From the NCBI GenBank assembly GCA_905235615.1, contig CAJOMB010000011.1, positions 1 to 19,943 on the forward strand: a DNA stretch of 19,943 nt, given 5' to 3'. Within the stretch, counting starts at the first letter, position 1, and every line of letters begins with the position of its first letter. The position numbers were made by a program, and so were the translations under genes. Shown here piece after piece: positions 8,144-16,056 of this stretch. The notes under the pieces are model-generated. The model did no database searches. It saw only the letters and a list, made by a program, of their open reading frames with translations, and was not told where the DNA came from. The stretch comes from an uncultured Bacteroidales bacterium. Lineage in GTDB: Bacteria; Bacteroidota; Bacteroidia; Bacteroidales; UBA932.

Positions 8144-8179
8144 AGATTCTTCAGCAGGTAAACCTGCCTCAGAATGACA
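8144..8179 (-). repeat. Complete GTCATTCTGA...GAAGAATCT element, minus orientation, with internal hairpin
   Basis: On the minus strand this 36-nt element starts TGTCATTCTGA and ends GAAGAATCT. Its middle contains GCAGGT/ACCTGC as an extra 6-bp inverted repeat with a 2-nt loop. It faces the plus-strand array head to head: CAGAATGACA (8170-8179) and TGTCATTCTG (8186-8195) form a perfect 10-bp inverted repeat around 6 nt. No U-rich tract follows this short hairpin, so it is not a classical terminator. Confidence 0.85.
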
Positions 8180-8185
8180 ATATCC

Positions 8186-8248
8186 TGTCATTCTGAACAA
8201 ACCTGTCATTCTGAACGAACCTGTCATTCTGAACGAAGTGAAGAATCT
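8186..8248 (+). repeat. Tandem TGTCATTCTGAAC array ending in a complete element
   Basis: Head-only copies begin at 8186 and 8204 with an 18-bp period. A complete 27-nt element with the GAAGAATCT tail follows at 8222-8248. The tail pairs with AGATTCTTC at 8144-8152 and is followed by a run of T, so the whole region could fold into a long stem in the mRNA. This fills the 158-nt gap between the isomerase and the cupin isomerase genes, where no gene was seen. Confidence 0.9.
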
Positions 8249-8276
8249 TTTTGATACGGCCTCATGACGAAAGCGT

Positions 8277-10148
8277 ATGAGTTTCATGTACAACCCCTAC
8301 CCGTTTCACGACCCCAAGCCCGTGAATCGGCCGGAATTGAGCGAAAAAACAGTGGCATCCGTCATTGGCGGAGGCAGCCAGAAGGTGGCCAAGGCCTTCA
8401 TGACCACCATCGCCCCCAAGGTTAAACAGGAGGGCGCCATCGTAGCCTTCGACGGTTACACCAGCACAAAATTCGACCTCATGGTGAGCCTCCTGGCCCG
8501 GGAGTGCGATGTCTTCGGCTTCAACGTGGAGTTTGTGGACAGCGCCGCCCGCACCTTCAGGAGTGGAGACGAGATAGATGCCATCATAGACCCGCTGCTC
8601 ATCTGGGACAAGGAAATAGACCCTACGCTTCTGTATGGCAAGGTCTATCATGGCGGATATATCGGCCTGATGGAGCCGGAAAAGGTGGAAGCCTTCCAAA
8701 AGGAACTTCCCGCCCTCAAAAAGCCCGGAACGCTGGTGCTCGTTTACGGCTACGGCTCCCTTATCCGGGAGCTGCGCGGCCTGTACGACATCAAGTGCTG
8801 GTTTGACATCACGCCCATGAACAGCATGCTGCGCATCCGCGCCGGAGAGTATGCCAACCTGGGCAAAAAGCACTCCGGCATCATCAACCGCACCATCCGC
8901 CGCTGCTATTACTGCGACTTCGAGAACGCAGTCCAGCTGCGCAAGGAACTCTTTGCAGAGAACGTCCTGGACTGGTATTTCATAGACAACGACCGGGCCA
9001 ATCTGCAGATGATGCCCTTCGGCAGTTTTGCCGATATCTGCGCCCAGCTGGTGAAATATCCCTTCCGTGCCAAGCCCTGCTATCTGGAAGGAGTCTGGGG
9101 CGGCAGCTATATGAAGGAAAAACGCCATCTGCCGGAGAAGATGCGCAACGCCGCCTGGGTGTTCGACTTCATCCCCATGGAAGTGAGCGTGCTGGTAAAG
9201 GCCGGAGAGGAGCTCTTGGACATCAACTACTGCTCCTTCGTCCACAAGGAAGGGGTGGCCCTCATGAGCGAGAAGTGCGTAAAGAAGTACAAGGGCTACT
9301 TCCCCATCCGTTTCAACTGGGACGACAGCTACCATTCCACCGGCAACATGAGCATCCAGTGCCATTCCTCCGGGGAATTCAACGTAAAGAACTACAACGA
9401 GTTCGGCCGACAGGACGAAAGCTACTACGTGGTGGTCACCGGGCAGGACGCCAAGACGTTCATCGGCTTCCGGGACGATGCCGACATCCCCGCCTTCTTC
9501 AAGGAGATTGAAGCGGCGGATACGGAGCACAAGCCCTGTGACTACATGAAATATGTGAGCTATGAGGAATCCAGGCCCGGCCTGCAGGTGATGCTGCCCG
9601 CCGGAACCATCCATTCCAGCGGCCGCAACCAGGTGATCCTGGAGATTGGCTCGCTCACCATCGGCTCCTATACCTATAAGATGTACGACTACCTGCGCCT
9701 GGACTTTGACGGCAAGCAGCGCCCCATCCACACCCGGCTGGGAGAGCTCAATGTGAACCAGGAGCGCCGCACCTCCGTGATCCACGACCCTCAGAGCAAG
9801 GATTACATTGTCCAGAAGCCCCGCTTGGATGCCTCCGGAGACGGTTGGAAGGAGTTCATCCTGGGCGAGAATCCGCAGATGTACATCTCCCTGCGCCGTT
9901 TGGAATTCGAGAAACAGTGCCGGCAGGACACCAAGGGCGAGAAATTCCATGTGCTCACTTTGGTGGACGGAGACCACATCCGCATCCGCAGCGCAGCGCA
10001 TCCGGAGCGTTTCTTCGACCTGGACTTCATGGAAATTGCCTGCGTGCCGGCCTCCATGGGCAAATATGTCATTGAGAATTTGGGCAAAGAGCCCGTCAGC
10101 GTACACAAGACCTGCCTGAGAGACGGATATGAAAACGATCCTGCTTGA
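8277..10148 (+). CDS. Long class I phosphomannose-isomerase-like protein with an N-terminal extra domain
   Basis: A 623-residue cytoplasmic protein. Its C-terminal part has the zinc-binding plan of class I mannose-6-phosphate isomerases: Gln361-Cys-His363 in MSIQCHSSG, Glu381 in RQDESYYVV and His446 in the signature PAGTIHSSG. It should therefore be a metal-dependent cupin isomerase or epimerase acting on a sugar or sugar phosphate. The first 300 or so residues are not part of a standard enzyme of this class. They include EGAIVAFDGYTSTKFDLMVS, which loosely recalls a P-loop kinase strand without the GxxxxGK(S/T) motif; this is speculative. The ATG at 8277 is the first in the frame, with MYNPYPF at 8286 as an alternative. 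It follows a repeat array and overlaps the ROK gene by 20 nt. Confidence 0.72.
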   Translation: MSFMYNPYPFHDPKPVNRPELSEKTVASVIGGGSQKVAKAFMTTIAPKVKQEGAIVAFDGYTSTKFDLMVSLLARECDVFGFNVEFVDSAARTFRSGDEIDAIIDPLLIWDKEIDPTLLYGKVYHGGYIGLMEPEKVEAFQKELPALKKPGTLVLVYGYGSLIRELRGLYDIKCWFDITPMNSMLRIRAGEYANLGKKHSGIINRTIRRCYYCDFENAVQLRKELFAENVLDWYFIDNDRANLQMMPFGSFADICAQLVKYPFRAKPCYLEGVWGGSYMKEKRHLPEKMRNAAWVFDFIPMEVSVLVKAGEELLDINYCSFVHKEGVALMSEKCVKKYKGYFPIRFNWDDSYHSTGNMSIQCHSSGEFNVKNYNEFGRQDESYYVVVTGQDAKTFIGFRDDADIPAFFKEIEAADTEHKPCDYMKYVSYEESRPGLQVMLPAGTIHSSGRNQVILEIGSLTIGSYTYKMYDYLRLDFDGKQRPIHTRLGELNVNQERRTSVIHDPQSKDYIVQKPRLDASGDGWKEFILGENPQMYISLRRLEFEKQCRQDTKGEKFHVLTLVDGDHIRIRSAAHPERFFDLDFMEIACVPASMGKYVIENLGKEPVSVHKTCLRDGYENDPA

Positions 10149-10926
10149 CATAGGCGGAACCTTTATCAAGCGTTCCGACGCACGTCAGTTCCCGATATCC
10201 AGCGACGGATGCCGGGAAGGGATTGTTTCCTCCATCCGGAGGGCCATCGGCCCCGTCGGAGAGTGGGAAGGGATTGGTGTGGCCATCCCGGGGCCTTTTG
10301 ATTTCCGGAACGGAATCTTCCTGATGGAGCACAAGTTCGCCTCTGTCTATGGGGAATCCTTCCGTGAACTGGCCCGGATTCCGGACAGCATTCCCCTCCG
10401 CTTCATGCATGATGTAAATGCCGCCCTGCAGGGTAATATCCGCCTTTTGGATTTGCACGAACAGAATGTCGCCCTGGTCACCCTGGGAACAGGGCTGGGC
10501 TTCAGCTATGCCCTCAAAGGCCATATTTTCACCAACGAAAAAGGCTCTCCCGCACGGGGCATCTGGAACCTCCCCTACGAGGGGGGCATCCTGGAGGACT
10601 TCGTGAGCGGCCGCGGCATCCGTGTCCGTTATTCCCGCAAGACGGGAGACGCCACCCAGAGTGCGCTGTCCATTGCCCAAAGAGCCTTTGCCGGAGAGAA
10701 GGCGGCCTTAGAGATTTACGCCCGGACGGGAGCCATTCTGGGAGAGGCCCTGGCACCCATCCTGGACGAGCTCAAAATGGACGTCTTCCTGATGGGAGGA
10801 CAGATTTCCCGTTCCCTGGAACTGATGAAAGGGTCCCTGCAAAAAGCCCTGCCCGGAATGCCCGTCATCAAGGCTCCGGAACAGGCCGTTTTTACAGGAC
10901 TGGGAACTTTGTTTGAAAACAATTAA
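10129..10926 (+). CDS. ROK-family sugar kinase-like protein, divergent
   Basis: A cytoplasmic protein of 265 residues, shorter than the usual 300 or so. The ATP-binding N-terminal motif LDIGGTF (Asp7), the catalytic-region motif HDVNAA (Asp95, usually preceded by Asn in the family) and GTGLG (residues 121-125) place it in the ROK (repressor, ORF, kinase) group. It has no DNA-binding domain, so a kinase is expected. The usual GExGH sugar-contact segment after the glycine loop is replaced by ARGIWNLPYEGG, and the Cys-rich zinc motif is absent, so the substrate may be unusual. It starts inside the last codons of the cupin isomerase gene, which suggests translational coupling, and ends 15 nt before SusC. 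Phosphorylation of the isomerised sugar is inferred. Confidence 0.8.
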   Translation: MKTILLDIGGTFIKRSDARQFPISSDGCREGIVSSIRRAIGPVGEWEGIGVAIPGPFDFRNGIFLMEHKFASVYGESFRELARIPDSIPLRFMHDVNAALQGNIRLLDLHEQNVALVTLGTGLGFSYALKGHIFTNEKGSPARGIWNLPYEGGILEDFVSGRGIRVRYSRKTGDATQSALSIAQRAFAGEKAALEIYARTGAILGEALAPILDELKMDVFLMGGQISRSLELMKGSLQKALPGMPVIKAPEQAVFTGLGTLFENN

Positions 10927-10941
10927 CAAGCTATTGATGAT

Positions 10942-13900
10942 ATGACAGTATTCCAAAGAATCCTCCTTGCGGGAATCGTGTGCCTTGCCTCCCTGAGTCT
11001 GCAGGCCCAGAACCGCAACGTGAAAGGACGCGTCCTGGACGAGACAGACACCCCTGTTGCGGGTGCCTTTGTCACCGTCAAGGGAGAAACCCGCGGTGTC
11101 ATGACCGACGAAGGCGGCCGCTTCGACATTTCCGTCAAAGCCTCCGACTTCCTGATAGTGAGTTTCCTGGGCTACGAGGACGAAGAAGTCTCCGTGGGCC
11201 AGAAAACGGACATCCTGGTGAAGCTGGTTCCCCAGACCAACACCCTGGACGAAGTTGTGATGGTGGCTTACGGCGCCCAGAAGAAAGCCTCCGTGATTGG
11301 CTCCATCACCACGGTGGACGCCCAGCAGCTGCAGGCGCCCATCGGCACCCTGTCCACCGGACTGGCCGGCAAACTGGCCGGCGTGGTGGCCGTCCAGCAT
11401 AGCGGCGAACCCGGGTCCAGCGCGGAATTCTGGATTCGCGGCGTGAACACCTTCGGGGCCAACGCCTATCCGCTCATCCTGGTGGACGGCGTGGAGCGCT
11501 CCATGGACCTGGTGGACGTGGAAGACATCGCCTCTTTCTCCATCCTGAAGGACGCCACCGCCACGGCCCTTTACGGTGTACGCGGCGCCAACGGCATCGT
11601 GCTCATCACCACCAAGCGGGGCAGCGAGTCCAAACCCAAGGTGAACGTAAAGATAGAGACGGGCGTCACTTCCCCCACCCAGCTGCCCCAAATGGCATCG
11701 GCCGAGCAGTTTATCGACTATCTCAACACCATGCAGCCGGGCACCATCGACGACTACAGCCGTTCCATGTACCTGGCCGGGGCCGATGTCCGGAACCAAC
11801 TGGTTTATCCGGACGGAGACCCCGTCGCCATCCGCTACAGCGACCTGTACCCCAACATTGACTGGATCCATGAGATTTTCAAGAACCAGGCGATGACCAC
11901 CAAGGCCAACGTCAACGTGACCGGCGGCACCAAGAACGTACGGTACTACGCGGGCGGGTCCTACTATTTCGAAGACGGTATCTTCAACGTGGACAAGAAC
12001 GACCGCTACAATTCCCAGATGAACTACCGCCGGTTCAACTTCCGCACCAACGTGGACATCAACATCACCAGGAGCACCACGCTGGGCATGGACCTGAGCA
12101 CCCAGTTCACCAAGAAAAACCAACCCGGCACGGGGCTTTCCAACATCTACAACTACGTGATGCAGATCACCCCCATCGGCTTCCCCAAGGTGTTCAGCGA
12201 CGGAACTCTCTCCAACCCGGAAACCGGTTCCAACCCCTACAACATGATCAACAACATGGGTTACGCCACCATCAATACGCAGAACGCGCAGACCACGGTG
12301 TCCCTGACCCAGGACTTCTCCGACATCATCACCGAGGGCCTCACCGCCAAGGTACAGGTGTCCTGGGACGCCCGCACGGCCTCCTCCGTCACCAACGGCA
12401 TCCTGCCCCGCGTGTACTACCTGCATACGGACCCGGACACCCGGAAATACAACTACGTGGCCCAGAACAACACGGCCGGCTACATCAACGTTTCCAGCAG
12501 CACCCAGAGCGGTTACACCGTGCTCAACGTGGAAGCATCGGCCAATTATGAGCGCACCTTCGCCAGCGCCCACCGCGTAGGCGGCATGTTCCTCTACTAC
12601 CTGAGGGACCGCGCCAACACCCACCCCGGCTACGACTACTGGGAAACCTTCCCGCGCAAGAGCATGGGCATCGCCGGCCGCGCCACGTACAGCTTCAAGG
12701 ACCGCTATTTCGCCGAGTTCAACTTCGGTTACAACGGTTCCGAGAACTTCTCCCCAGGCCACCGCTTCGGCTTCTTCCCCTCCGCCGCCGTGGGTTACAT
12801 CATTTCCAACGAGCCCTTCTGGGAGCCCATCAAGACCTGGGTGAACCTGCTGAAGATCAAGGCTTCCATCGGCAAGGTGGGTAACGACCAGATTGGCGGC
12901 AGCCGCCGTTTCGGCTACAACACCACCATGGACATCACCGGCATCAGCGGTTTCAGCTGGGGCGAGACGCAGCCCGCCTATGTGACGGGCGTGGCCACCG
13001 GTGAGATTGGCAACCCGGACATTACCTGGGAAGAGGCGCTCAAACGCAACGTAGGCGTGGAACTGAGCTTCTTCCGCGACCAGCTCCGCTTCCAGCTCGA
13101 CTATTTCAACGACGTCCGCAGCGGCATCTTCCTCCCGCGTGAGTCCCTCCCGGACGCCGTGGGCCTGCGGAAGACGCAGTACATCAATATCGGCAAGATG
13201 CAGAATGCCGGCTTTGACATGAGCGCCCAGTTTGACCACAACTTCCCGGGCGGGCTCCTGCTGTCGGCCCGCGGAAACTTCACCTTCAACCGCAACCGCC
13301 GCATCTATGACGACAAGCCGGAGCAGGTATATCCTTACCAGAACACCGCCGGTTTTGCCAACGGACAGCAGCGCGGCCTCATCGCCGAAGGCCTGTTCAT
13401 GAGCCAGGAAGAGATTGACACCTGGCCCAACCAGTACAACTACACCCTCTATCCCGGAGACATCAAGTACCGGGACGTGAACGGAGACGGCATCGTGAAC
13501 GACTTTGACATGGTGCCCATCGGCTACACCACCGTTCCGGAAATCAACTACGGATTCGGCCTCAGCCTGAACTGGAAGGGCATCGACGCCAGCGTCTTCT
13601 TCAGCGGTATGGCCCACATGACCCGCTTCATCGGCGGCTACAACCTGTACGGCGGCGCCGCCACCAACGTGCTCATCCAGGGCCAGATTTTTGCCGATGT
13701 GGCAGAGCGCAGCTGGACGGTGAACCCCAGCCCGGATGCCGAATATCCCCGCTTCTCCGTGGAGCCGGCCCGGAACAACATGGTGAGCTCCACCTTCTGG
13801 CAGAAAGACATGAGCTTCCTGCGCCTGAAGAATGCCGAGCTGGGTTATACCTTCCCCAAGAAATGGACACAGAAGGCCCATATCTCCACCCTCCGCATCT

Positions 13901-14028
13901 ATCTGCAGGGCGTGAACCTCCTCACCTTCTCCAAGTTCAAACTCTGGGATCCGGAGCTGGAGTCTTCCTACGGAAACGTGTATCCGCTCACCCGGAACAT
14001 CAGTTTGGGTCTTAATCTGAATTTTTAG
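10942..14028 (+). CDS. SusC/RagA-type TonB-dependent outer-membrane transporter
   Basis: A protein of 1028 residues that imports oligosaccharides across the outer membrane using TonB energy. A signal peptide (ending LSLQAQ) is followed by a carboxypeptidase-regulatory-like domain at roughly residues 26-95 (VKGRVLDETDTPVAGAF, VSFLGYEDEEV). Next come a TonB-box-like TLDEVVMVAYG, then the plug domain with GSITTVDAQQL, WIRGVNTFG and the family signature LYGVRGANGIVLITTKRG. A long barrel ends with a terminal aromatic residue (LGLNLNF). SusD follows after three bases, the standard pairing. No separate promoter was found in the 15-nt gap before it, so its expression appears tied to the upstream sugar-metabolism genes. 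Confidence 0.97.
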   Translation: MTVFQRILLAGIVCLASLSLQAQNRNVKGRVLDETDTPVAGAFVTVKGETRGVMTDEGGRFDISVKASDFLIVSFLGYEDEEVSVGQKTDILVKLVPQTNTLDEVVMVAYGAQKKASVIGSITTVDAQQLQAPIGTLSTGLAGKLAGVVAVQHSGEPGSSAEFWIRGVNTFGANAYPLILVDGVERSMDLVDVEDIASFSILKDATATALYGVRGANGIVLITTKRGSESKPKVNVKIETGVTSPTQLPQMASAEQFIDYLNTMQPGTIDDYSRSMYLAGADVRNQLVYPDGDPVAIRYSDLYPNIDWIHEIFKNQAMTTKANVNVTGGTKNVRYYAGGSYYFEDGIFNVDKNDRYNSQMNYRRFNFRTNVDINITRSTTLGMDLSTQFTKKNQPGTGLSNIYNYVMQITPIGFPKVFSDGTLSNPETGSNPYNMINNMGYATINTQNAQTTVSLTQDFSDIITEGLTAKVQVSWDARTASSVTNGILPRVYYLHTDPDTRKYNYVAQNNTAGYINVSSSTQSGYTVLNVEASANYERTFASAHRVGGMFLYYLRDRANTHPGYDYWETFPRKSMGIAGRATYSFKDRYFAEFNFGYNGSENFSPGHRFGFFPSAAVGYIISNEPFWEPIKTWVNLLKIKASIGKVGNDQIGGSRRFGYNTTMDITGISGFSWGETQPAYVTGVATGEIGNPDITWEEALKRNVGVELSFFRDQLRFQLDYFNDVRSGIFLPRESLPDAVGLRKTQYINIGKMQNAGFDMSAQFDHNFPGGLLLSARGNFTFNRNRRIYDDKPEQVYPYQNTAGFANGQQRGLIAEGLFMSQEEIDTWPNQYNYTLYPGDIKYRDVNGDGIVNDFDMVPIGYTTVPEINYGFGLSLNWKGIDASVFFSGMAHMTRFIGGYNLYGGAATNVLIQGQIFADVAERSWTVNPSPDAEYPRFSVEPARNNMVSSTFWQKDMSFLRLKNAELGYTFPKKWTQKAHISTLRIYLQGVNLLTFSKFKLWDPELESSYGNVYPLTRNISLGLNLNF

Positions 14029-14031
14029 CGT

Positions 14032-16041
14032 ATGAAAAAGATATATGCACTGATGGCCCTTTGCATCCTTGCCATCTCCTGTGATTCCTTCTTTGACATC
14101 AACCTCAAGGACCAGGCCACTTTGGAAGACACCATGAGCCGTTCTTCCACCGTAAAACGCTATCTGGCCCATCTGTACTCCTATATTCCCCGGGACGAGA
14201 ACACCCGCGCCTACGAAGGCGGAACCGTCCTGAGGAGCGACGAGTCGCTGAACGCCAAGTCCCAGTACGAGACCTACTGGTACACCGTGCGCCGCGGCGA
14301 GTATGACGCCTCCACCACCAACAGCGAAGCCAACGCCAATATCTGGAAGCGCTACTACGTGGCCATCAACGAATGCACCACCTTCCTGGACAATGTGAAG
14401 ATGGACGTGGAAGACAGCCCCGAACTGGTGAGCCAGATGGAGGGCGAAGCCCGCTTCCTCCGCGCATACTATTATTTCATCCTCCTTCGCCAGTATGGCC
14501 CCGTCATCATCTGGGGAGACCAGGCGGCCGACCAGAACGTCATTGCCGACGAGCTGGACCGCAACACCCTGGAGGAGAATGTGAATTTCATTGTCTCCGA
14601 GCTGGACAAGGCCATCTCCCTGCTGGCTTACGAAGTGAATGACCCCGGCCTGGGACTGAGCCTTTCCTCCAACAAGGGACGCGCCACCAAGGGAGCCGCC
14701 ATGGCCCTGAAAGCCCGCGTGCTGCTGTATGCCGCCTCCCCGCTCTACAACGGGCAGAACGGCACCGGCATCTATGCCTCGCTGCAGAATCACCGCGGAG
14801 AACAGCTCTTCCCCGCCTACGACGCCTCCAAATGGGACAAAGTGGCCCAGGCCGCCAAGGAGGTGATAGACCTGAACCGCTATTCCCTCACCAAGGTGGC
14901 CGATAAACCCACGGCCATCCAGAATGCGGCCGCATCCTACCAGACCGTCTGGTTCCAGACCTGGGCCACCAACCGGGAAATCATCTGGGGATGGTGGTAC
15001 CGCGCCTGGGGCGACGAATCCTTGGGCAGCGGCTGCGACATCGCCTACGCCGCCCCCGCCGGCGGCAAGATTGCCCTGGCCGGTTACTCCCTCAACTCTC
15101 CTTCCCTCAAACTGGTAGATGCCTATCCCATGTGGGAGACGGGCCGATACCCCATCCTGGGCTATGAAAAGACCGCCGGCCTGCTGGACCTGAGCCGTCC
15201 CATCGTGGACGAGGCCTCCGGCTACAAGAGCAGCGGCTTCACGGACAATTACCAGCAGGTGGTGGATGTGGACCCTGTCTGGGCCAAGCCTTTCAAGGCC
15301 CACAACTCCACCGTGGGACGTGACGCCCGCTACTACGCCAACTTCGTTCCCAACGGCTTCTGGTGGCCTTCTTCCACCACCAACAGCGGCGGTCCCGTAC
15401 GCTTTACCTGCTACAATTCCGCCGAAGCGTCCTCCCCCTACTCCGCCACGGAAGCCTGCAACCGCGTGGGCTATGTCTGGCGCCGCCTCTACAAGGCCGA
15501 AAATCCCCTCAAGGACCTCACCGCCGACTACCAGAGCATGCGCTATATCTACCCTGCCTTCCGTCTGGCCGAGGTGTACCTCACCTATGCGGAAGCCTGC
15601 AACGAGAAAACCACGCGCGACGCGGACCAGGCCATCTACTACCTGGATCAGGTAAGGGACCGCTCCGGCCTGCCCGGCATCCGCACGGCCTATCCGGACA
15701 TTGACTTTGACAGCGCCGAGGCCACCTCCACCGTGAGCGGCGTTTCCCGCACCGGCCGCGAATGGCTGCGCTGGATGATTCTCCAGGAAAAGATGTGCGA
15801 ATTCGCCTTCGAAGGCCAGCGCCACTATGACATGCTCCGCTGGATGAAGGCCGAGGAAGAGTACAACACGGAAAACTGGACCCTGCACGTGACCGCAGAA
15901 AACTACGAAGAGTCCTACGAGCGCGTAAGCGACGACTACATTGGCGGAAGGGCCAATTTCCGCACCCGCGACTATCTCTTCCCCTTCGGCAGCGCCCAGC
16001 GCTCTGAAATGACCAACTTCACCCAGAACCCCGGCTGGTAG
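14032..16041 (+). CDS. SusD/RagB-type glycan-binding outer-membrane lipoprotein
   Basis: A lipoprotein of 669 residues (MKKIYALMALCILAISC, lipidated Cys17), somewhat longer than a typical SusD. It binds glycan on the cell surface and forms the lid of the SusC channel. The N-terminal region (VKRYLAHLYSYIPRDE) and the helical repeat segment GEARFLRAYYYFILLRQYG are typical of the family. Further on, GAAMALKARVLLYAASPLYNG and RLAEVYLTYAEACNE also fit. The C-terminal ICEFAFEGQRHYDMLRW-type motif appears as MCEFAFEGQRHYDMLRW. It lies three bases after SusC, and the DUF1735 protein follows after 15 nt. The glycan it binds cannot be read from the sequence. Confidence 0.96.
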   Translation: MKKIYALMALCILAISCDSFFDINLKDQATLEDTMSRSSTVKRYLAHLYSYIPRDENTRAYEGGTVLRSDESLNAKSQYETYWYTVRRGEYDASTTNSEANANIWKRYYVAINECTTFLDNVKMDVEDSPELVSQMEGEARFLRAYYYFILLRQYGPVIIWGDQAADQNVIADELDRNTLEENVNFIVSELDKAISLLAYEVNDPGLGLSLSSNKGRATKGAAMALKARVLLYAASPLYNGQNGTGIYASLQNHRGEQLFPAYDASKWDKVAQAAKEVIDLNRYSLTKVADKPTAIQNAAASYQTVWFQTWATNREIIWGWWYRAWGDESLGSGCDIAYAAPAGGKIALAGYSLNSPSLKLVDAYPMWETGRYPILGYEKTAGLLDLSRPIVDEASGYKSSGFTDNYQQVVDVDPVWAKPFKAHNSTVGRDARYYANFVPNGFWWPSSTTNSGGPVRFTCYNSAEASSPYSATEACNRVGYVWRRLYKAENPLKDLTADYQSMRYIYPAFRLAEVYLTYAEACNEKTTRDADQAIYYLDQVRDRSGLPGIRTAYPDIDFDSAEATSTVSGVSRTGREWLRWMILQEKMCEFAFEGQRHYDMLRWMKAEEEYNTENWTLHVTAENYEESYERVSDDYIGGRANFRTRDYLFPFGSAQRSEMTNFTQNPGW

Positions 16042-16056
16042 CCTCACAAAAGCGAC

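Noticed and set aside
8170..8195. Perfect 10-bp inverted repeat considered as an intrinsic terminator
   Set aside because: The stem is AT-rich and not followed directly by a U-run. It is explained by two repeat elements meeting head to head.
8238..8267. GTG in the intergenic repeat copy as a start codon, by analogy with 19697
   Set aside because: It opens only nine codons before a TGA at 8265-8267, with no signal peptide. The cupin isomerase starts separately at 8277.
10708..16047. A 1779-codon open frame on the minus strand opposite SusC and SusD
   Set aside because: Its product is a low-complexity Gly/Val/His/Ala-rich string with no recognisable domain. It lies opposite two certain genes and is best explained as a compositional shadow in GC-rich DNA.
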